DNA of 64,000 bases. It comes from Benincasa hispida. Taxonomy: Eukaryota > Streptophyta > Magnoliopsida > Cucurbitales > Cucurbitaceae. Below are positions 58,740 through 64,000 of the stretch, piece by piece; position 1 is the first letter of the stretch, and each line of letters opens with the position of its first letter. Below the pieces are notes generated by a model. That model saw only the letters and a list, made by a program, of their open reading frames with translations. It searched no databases and was not told the DNA's origin. Position numbers and translations under genes: made by a program. The stretch lies in the NCBI RefSeq assembly GCF_009727055.1, contig NC_052357.1, positions 9,711,662 through 9,775,661 on the forward strand, read 5' to 3'.

Positions 58740-61700
58740 TTAAATTTGGTCTGAATTGTACGCCGAAGGCCTGCAGCACAATCTCCCCAAATGCACTTTT
58801 TCCTAAGCAAAAAAGGCAGCATAAGAATCTCTTGAGTATTCGCTTCAATGAAGTAAAGTTGGACAAATTTCTATTGGTTGCCATTCTACCTCATAGTCAT
58901 CATGGTCATAGCGTACGACAAATATGCATCGACAACCCCCAATATCGTGTAGCCGCCTCTGAATTTCCACAACATATGCATCAAAGTAGAGCGCATGATC
59001 TTGTCCTTCCTGTTTAAATAAGCCATAAAAAAACTATCCAAGGTAAGGTTACATGATCTGAAACATTTGTGGCACTAAGGAACTTCTTTCTCCTTATATA
59101 TTATGTTCATTTTAGTTTTCTTATAATAATAATAATAATAACTAATGAGCAATTGTAGTTCAGTACAAAACTTTTCTTGTAGCCAGTCTATTTGTTGCTT
59201 GAAACATTTGCATCAATTTGGGAGGAGAAAATTTGGAAAAATTTCTACAAGGGTCACACCTGAAGACATTTTCTCCTCTTCAGCTTTAAGGGGCTTTGTT
59301 TCTCTCTTTCCCTTTTTTTTTTTTTTTTTTTCTCTGGCTTTGGTTTTCTAGTCAGCTATTATTTGGCTCGTCTGTTTTGTTTTGTGGCAGTTCCAATCCA
59401 GTATTGGTTTTCTTTGATTTCTCGTAAGCAGCTTGCTTTAGTCCTTGTATTCTTCCTTGTGCTTTTTTTTTTTTTTTTCGACTTCCATAGACACGTAGTG
59501 ATAAGTCACGTCTCTCGTTTCCTAATTCTTGTTTCTCTTTTTTAAGATAATTCTTTCGGGTTATATGTCATCATTTTTAGTTTTAACAATTTCGCACTTT
59601 TTCTCTATTAGTGTTTTTATTTATAAAAAATTCTTGTGGTACATTTTCTTTAAAAAAACTTGGTTTGATAAACATCTTAGGTTTCTTGTTTCTTAATTTC
59701 AAGGAAACGTTTTTTAAAAAATAGGGGCCAAATTTATTTTTTATTTTCCATCTTTTAAATATTTTATTCATTTTCCTTATTAATTTTGCTATTTAAAAAA
59801 TTGGTGGAGCTGAAGTATTATGATTTGTTTTATTTTTGGATTAGAATTTAATCTCGACAATAGTGTTAGAGCAGTATATAGTATTATAAATTTTGGGTAA
59901 CATGCATGTTTATATAGGTTTCTTCAATTTTGAATATTTTAGTACATTTGGAGCACTTGAGGTAGATATATATCGAAATATTGATTGAGTGATAAAGAGG
60001 TAAGCACACCCTTTAAATATTTTAATACCAATATTTAACATAATATATGAATTAAGTTTACGATTTGTCGACATCAATTTAAGATGAATGTACTCAAGTG
60101 AATAATATAAATATTGCATCAAATTTAAGAAACATTTGAAAGATAAACCAATAACTGTATTTTGTTGTAGAAAGATCTTTTTTGTCGTTCAGAGACTGTC
60201 ATTCGTCATTTAATATCTGCATCATATAGATTTTTTAACAATTATATTTGCATTTGATAATGTAAATGTTTATAATTAGATGTTATACGTGTTATTAATG
60301 TACGTTATTATTTAACGTAATTAAATTGGTATTTAAGAATAAGAGAAAAGGTAATTAAATTGTATTTAAACTATAGAATAAGAGAAAAGGTAATTAAATT
60401 GTATTTAAACTATAGAATAAGAGAAAAGGTAAGGGGAAAAAAAATTACAACAAACGAGAAACAAAAAATAGTTATCAAACAAGTTTCTGTTTTTGTTTTT
60501 TTTTTTTAATGAAACAACAAGCAAAAATAGTTAACAAACATATTCTTGTTTCTAGTTCTTAAAAAATAAGAAACACAAAACAAGAAACACAAAACACAAA
60601 ACAAAAAATGGGAACGTTATCAAACAGCCCCTTCTTTTCCGTTCTCACAGACCTATTGAGTTCTATTACCTTTTTCTTCCTTTTCATATATCAATAAAAT
60701 AATAAAAAATAAATAAATAAAACTGGGAACATAGAATTACCCGGTAACATAACACAAGATCTCCAACTTTCACTCTGTAACACTCTGAAGATTCCAAAGG
60801 TATGGACCGATCACGCACTCCTCTAGCAACATTAACCCACTCATCCTCATCCTTTCCAAAGCCAGCATATCGAACTCGAGCATCCTGTGAAGTTGTTCCA
60901 ATGCAATAGCATAAAAAGCACAACAGATCATGAGGCTTTTCTCTTCAACGTCTAAACATTTGCTGACTTTTTTCCGGTGTTTTCATAATGATAAACCATA
61001 GAGAGTGGTGACTTATTTTGTGCATTTGCAACCTACAGCAACAGTCTAAAGAAGTATATGAATTGTGTGGGAAAAATCTTACTAGTTCTCCATGGCAATT
61101 AACTCGGTAACTGAGGAAGGAAGCAACGTCATACCTAAGGAATCAAAAGAAAAATAGTAAGATTTCTCAATTCAATATCAAAAAACACGAGTCTTAATCA
61201 AAACTGATTATGCAGTAACAGTGCTTGCTGAAAGCAGGGTAATGTGAATCTTCAAATATCAATGGCTTTTCTGTAAACCATCATGTTGATACTTGAACAG
61301 ACCAAGCCTTTAAAAACATCTTCTCATAAGATAATGATATATATATGATAGGTCCATTATCTATGTCATTGCCCATATACCATACATCAACAAAAGTAAA
61401 GGATACATCTCCATGATGACACTGACTGTACATAGAGCAAGATAACACAACATAAACATTATGGGTTAGTCGAAGCAGGAAATAGTGCTAAAGCTTTTAA
61501 TGGTTTGGACATGTATAGCACCCAACAGCATCCATGAAACATCAACTTTACACTGGTATCAGGGTAAGAAAATTGAGTATAAAACTCCATGAAGATGATA
61601 AAAATCAAAGACCGATTATTAACACATTTGTACCAGAGTTAGCATGTAAATATCATTGCAGTCAACTTTCAACCATTTTTTCAACTTTTTTTTTCTTCCA

Positions 61701-63500
61701 ACTCTGTGGAGCTAAATAACCCAAATCCCAACTATCGCAACGCCTTCTTAAAGGATCTGAACTGAATGTCAGTCGGCACATCATTATCAAGGGTGTAACA
61801 TCCTGAATGACTGCAAGTGATAGATGTCTGAGAAGTTAGCATTGTTTATAGGGAGATTTGTCTTCCACTAGTTATTCCAAGTGTAAAATGAAAATAAACT
61901 CAAGGCACTTGTACAATGCTAGCTAGGATTATGGGTAGCTTAATTGAGGTGCTACATCTGATTTCATTTGGGAGAACTCATCGTCTACCTATGAATTCCA
62001 GTGGATTCAAGATGTCATTTACAGATTAAAATCCATGGAAGTTGTGCTTGTATAAATACGAACATATGATTCCCTCACAGATCAAGCTAACAGTTCTGTA
62101 TTCTCTGCTCTATATTTTTCTCACCAGGCATGGTCTCTTGACGAAAAGGCTTCAAATGCTAATTCTGAAAGATCAGTTGCCTTGCCTGCGTTAAATTTCA
62201 AGTAATAATATTACAAAAGGTTAATAGTTTAATTTGGAACGACACAGATTTTAAGTTTTCCAACACACATAAAAAGTGAAAATTACTCCAGAACTGCAAA
62301 TTATAGTATCTTGGACAAAGCCTGGATCATGCAAGGACACACTGCAGTTTTCACTTTTCAGTTCACAATGAAGAAATTCTAAATGTACTCGGTATTCAAT
62401 GCAAGAAGCACTAACCAGAATTACTGCGATCCACAACTCTACTAAGCTTAGACTAACATGCTTCAGGACTATGGATCTTTCCACTCAAAATCTCTTGATA
62501 AAAGACGATTATCTAAGCACGACTAAATCTCCAATCATCGTGCACGCAGCTACTTAGTAATTCTAGGCACGAATGAGTTACCAATCACTGTGCAGCCCCT
62601 CCCTCTACCAGCCTAGTATCGTGCAATAGAATAAAAGAAAACCATCGTAGAGAAAATATATATAAAGCTACATATATACCAATAGTTGCAGCAACTGGTT
62701 GCTGCATTGGCAGTGCAAAGGAGAACTTCAGATAGAATTTCTAAGACTCGTCAGCTAATAATGCGGAATTTACCTTTGAATTCAGGTGGTTCAGACGAAG
62801 GCGCGTCAGTTAAAAAATCACTCTCCGAATGATAAAGCAAAAGTTTGGGTGGCGGAGTCGGAGGTGGAGGTGATGGCGGAGGTGGAAGTGGAGGTGGCGG
62901 TGGAGGCCGAGCTTTTTTACAACTAGTTAGCAATTCCATTTTCCGATTCTCAAACCAGCCATGCACCTAGGGCACATAAGAATGACCACATATCAATAAA
63001 ACAATGAACAAGTGGAATGTGTATAAGGAAAAGTCGAATACCTGTTCCGCAGTGACGGGAGATTTTCCAGCGCGCCACGGAGAGCAACTGCAAGAAAGGT
63101 CGAACATGAGAAAGAAAGATACGATGACTGATAGCACAAATACTGGTTCGAAGAAGCGATCGAAGCTCTTAGAAAATTTATCTCTATAACCTGAAATGAA
63201 GTGCGACATCTTGGAAAAACTCTTGACCAAGTGTTTGATCTCCAGAGTCCTTTAAGATATTATCCATCTCCACAATCTGCAAAATTAACGGCAGAATGTG
63301 TCGAAATACAGAATCGAAATCGGTAATTACAAAACAGAAAATGCTGTAATGAATTTCTGCACATAACTCGAACAGGGAAACTAAACTCGGAAGCGTCGAT
63401 TGAAAGATATGAATTCAAGCATAACATAAGAACTTGCCTCAGCTAGTGTGAATTCGAATGGAGAATCATCTAATACGCTTGACGAATTTCGATAATCCAT
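58740..63500 (-). CDS. SAWADEE homeodomain homolog (SHH1/SHH2-like)
   Basis: Nine minus-strand exons assembled from splice sites: 63438-63500, 63191-63276, 63042-63087, 62774-62966, 62125-62185, 61083-61134, 60741-60884, 58890-59009, 58740-58802. They sum to 828 bp, 275 residues, with every phase closing. Residues 16-75 form a divergent homeodomain ([17 protein letters not shown] ... [16 protein letters not shown]). Residues 85-106 are a proline-rich linker. Residues 135-270 are the SAWADEE domain: [82 protein letters not shown]. Candidate zinc ligands are Cys202, His236, Cys241 and Cys243. In Arabidopsis SHH1 this tandem-Tudor-like fold reads H3K9 methylation with unmethylated K4 and recruits RNA polymerase IV to RNA-directed DNA methylation sites. 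Intron 1 uses a GC donor (AG|GCAAGT). Intron 7 is about 1.7 kb and holds repeats. The length and split homeodomain fit SHH1/SHH2; I cannot decide which. Confidence 0.93.
60341..60432. repeat. 39-bp tandem repeat in SAWADEE intron 7
   Basis: Two perfect copies (60341-60379 and 60380-60418) and the start of a third to about 60432. Unit begins AAGAGAAAAGGTAATTAAAT. It lies within an AT-rich 1.7-kb intron. Confidence 0.92.
60440..60632. mobile_element. Possible MITE fragment in SAWADEE intron 7
   Basis: AGTTATCAAACAAG at the left and GGAACGTTATCAAACAGCCCC at the right, with ACACAAAACAAGAAACAC runs between them, resemble a widespread dicot element whose ends read GGGGCTGTTTGATAAC. A partly similar text is at 8555-8630. 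The opposite terminus is not clear. Confidence 0.35.
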
Positions 63501-64000
63501 CGGCAAAAACAGAAGAAATTATGCAAAAGCGCAGAAAGAGGAAGTGATTGGAAGTGAGAGGTCCGCTTGTTGGGGTTGAGAACTTTGCTCATGGGCAACA
63601 AAATTACACTTTTAAAAAAATATATGTTGAATGACATTTTTAACCTCTGTTCTTTAACTTCAATCGAATTTGGTTTTTATAATTTTAAAATTCATTGTCT
63701 TTTTTAATTTTTAGTGCCGAATTTACTTTTTATACGGATTTTTATAGTATTAACAATGCAAATAAAATAGTCTTTATATAATTAAAATATCACCTCATTA
63801 AAGATTTGATTGATTTTTTTTATTGTAAAATACATGAACATGTGTCTCTCTAGTCATTAACTTACAAAAATAACACATTTAGATCATAAACTTATCATTT
63901 TTCATCAAAAGAGTTTATATATATATATATCTAATAGAATAATATAGGTTAAAATATAAATCTAGTCTTATAATCGGGAGAAAGTAAGAATATAAACACT
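63501..64000. other. Upstream region of the SAWADEE gene
   Basis: It contains the 5' leader and presumed promoter on the minus strand. No TATA box or site-II cluster was convincingly seen. From 63600 on it is AT-rich without genes. An AT run lies at 63917-63932. Confidence 0.5.

Overview
This is a nuclear plant-genome window, AT-rich and dominated by transposable elements, with three recognisable host genes. Intron and splice-site structure, Ty1/copia and Ty3/gypsy remnants, MITEs, and dense fields of words such as TATCAGTGATAG suggest a dicot, most likely a cucurbit. That assignment rests on remembered repeat style and was not tested by any search. The assembly is a draft: there is a 15-N gap at 33349-33363 and an uncleaned Nextera mate-pair junction adapter at 21499-21536, so the sequences on either side of the adapter are probably not neighbours in the real genome.

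Layout. 1-8.0 kb: a minus-strand gypsy gag scrap, then a decayed plus-strand copia element (gag, protease, integrase, reverse transcriptase, RNase H, 3' LTR) whose gag is split by a hAT-type MITE with 8-bp target-site duplications. 8.0-10.5 kb: polypyrimidine repeats and a TATCA/TGATA word field. 12.2-12.8 kb: an intact intronless DUF761 gene. 13-20.6 kb: AT-rich intergenic DNA with MITE-like scraps. 20.9-25.2 kb: LTR pieces, the adapter, a gag remnant and an Athila-like LTR. 25.7-28.8 kb: a second decayed copia element followed by an envelope-like (plant transposon protein) remnant. 28.9-40.5 kb: minus-strand copia LTRs of one family with their primer-binding sites, interleaved with an Athila-like gypsy gag/LTR and a probable gypsy solo LTR. 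44.5-47.4 kb: a third decayed copia element of another lineage. 50.6-52.4 kb: an AT-rich inverted-repeat island with a tRNA-like SINE remnant in its loop. 52.8-63.5 kb: the gene-rich end.

The gene-rich end holds two convergent genes. One is a 16-exon plant casein-kinase-1-like kinase (HD16/EL1/MUT9-like class), plus strand. The other is a 9-exon SAWADEE homeodomain homolog (SHH1/SHH2 class), minus strand. All exons were assembled by hand from splice sites, and their phases close exactly, except that kinase exon 10 lacks one base and therefore carries a premature stop. In other plants both families act on chromatin: the kinases include histone H3 Thr3 kinases, and SHH proteins read H3K9 methylation for RNA-directed DNA methylation. 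Their tail-to-tail arrangement here may be chance.

I found no convincing new biological system. The observations most worth a second look are the adapter-marked chimeric join, the kinase frameshift and its noisy exon, the copia LTR family whose LTR ends and leaders carry distinct palindromic word clusters, and the inverted-repeat island around the SINE remnant.
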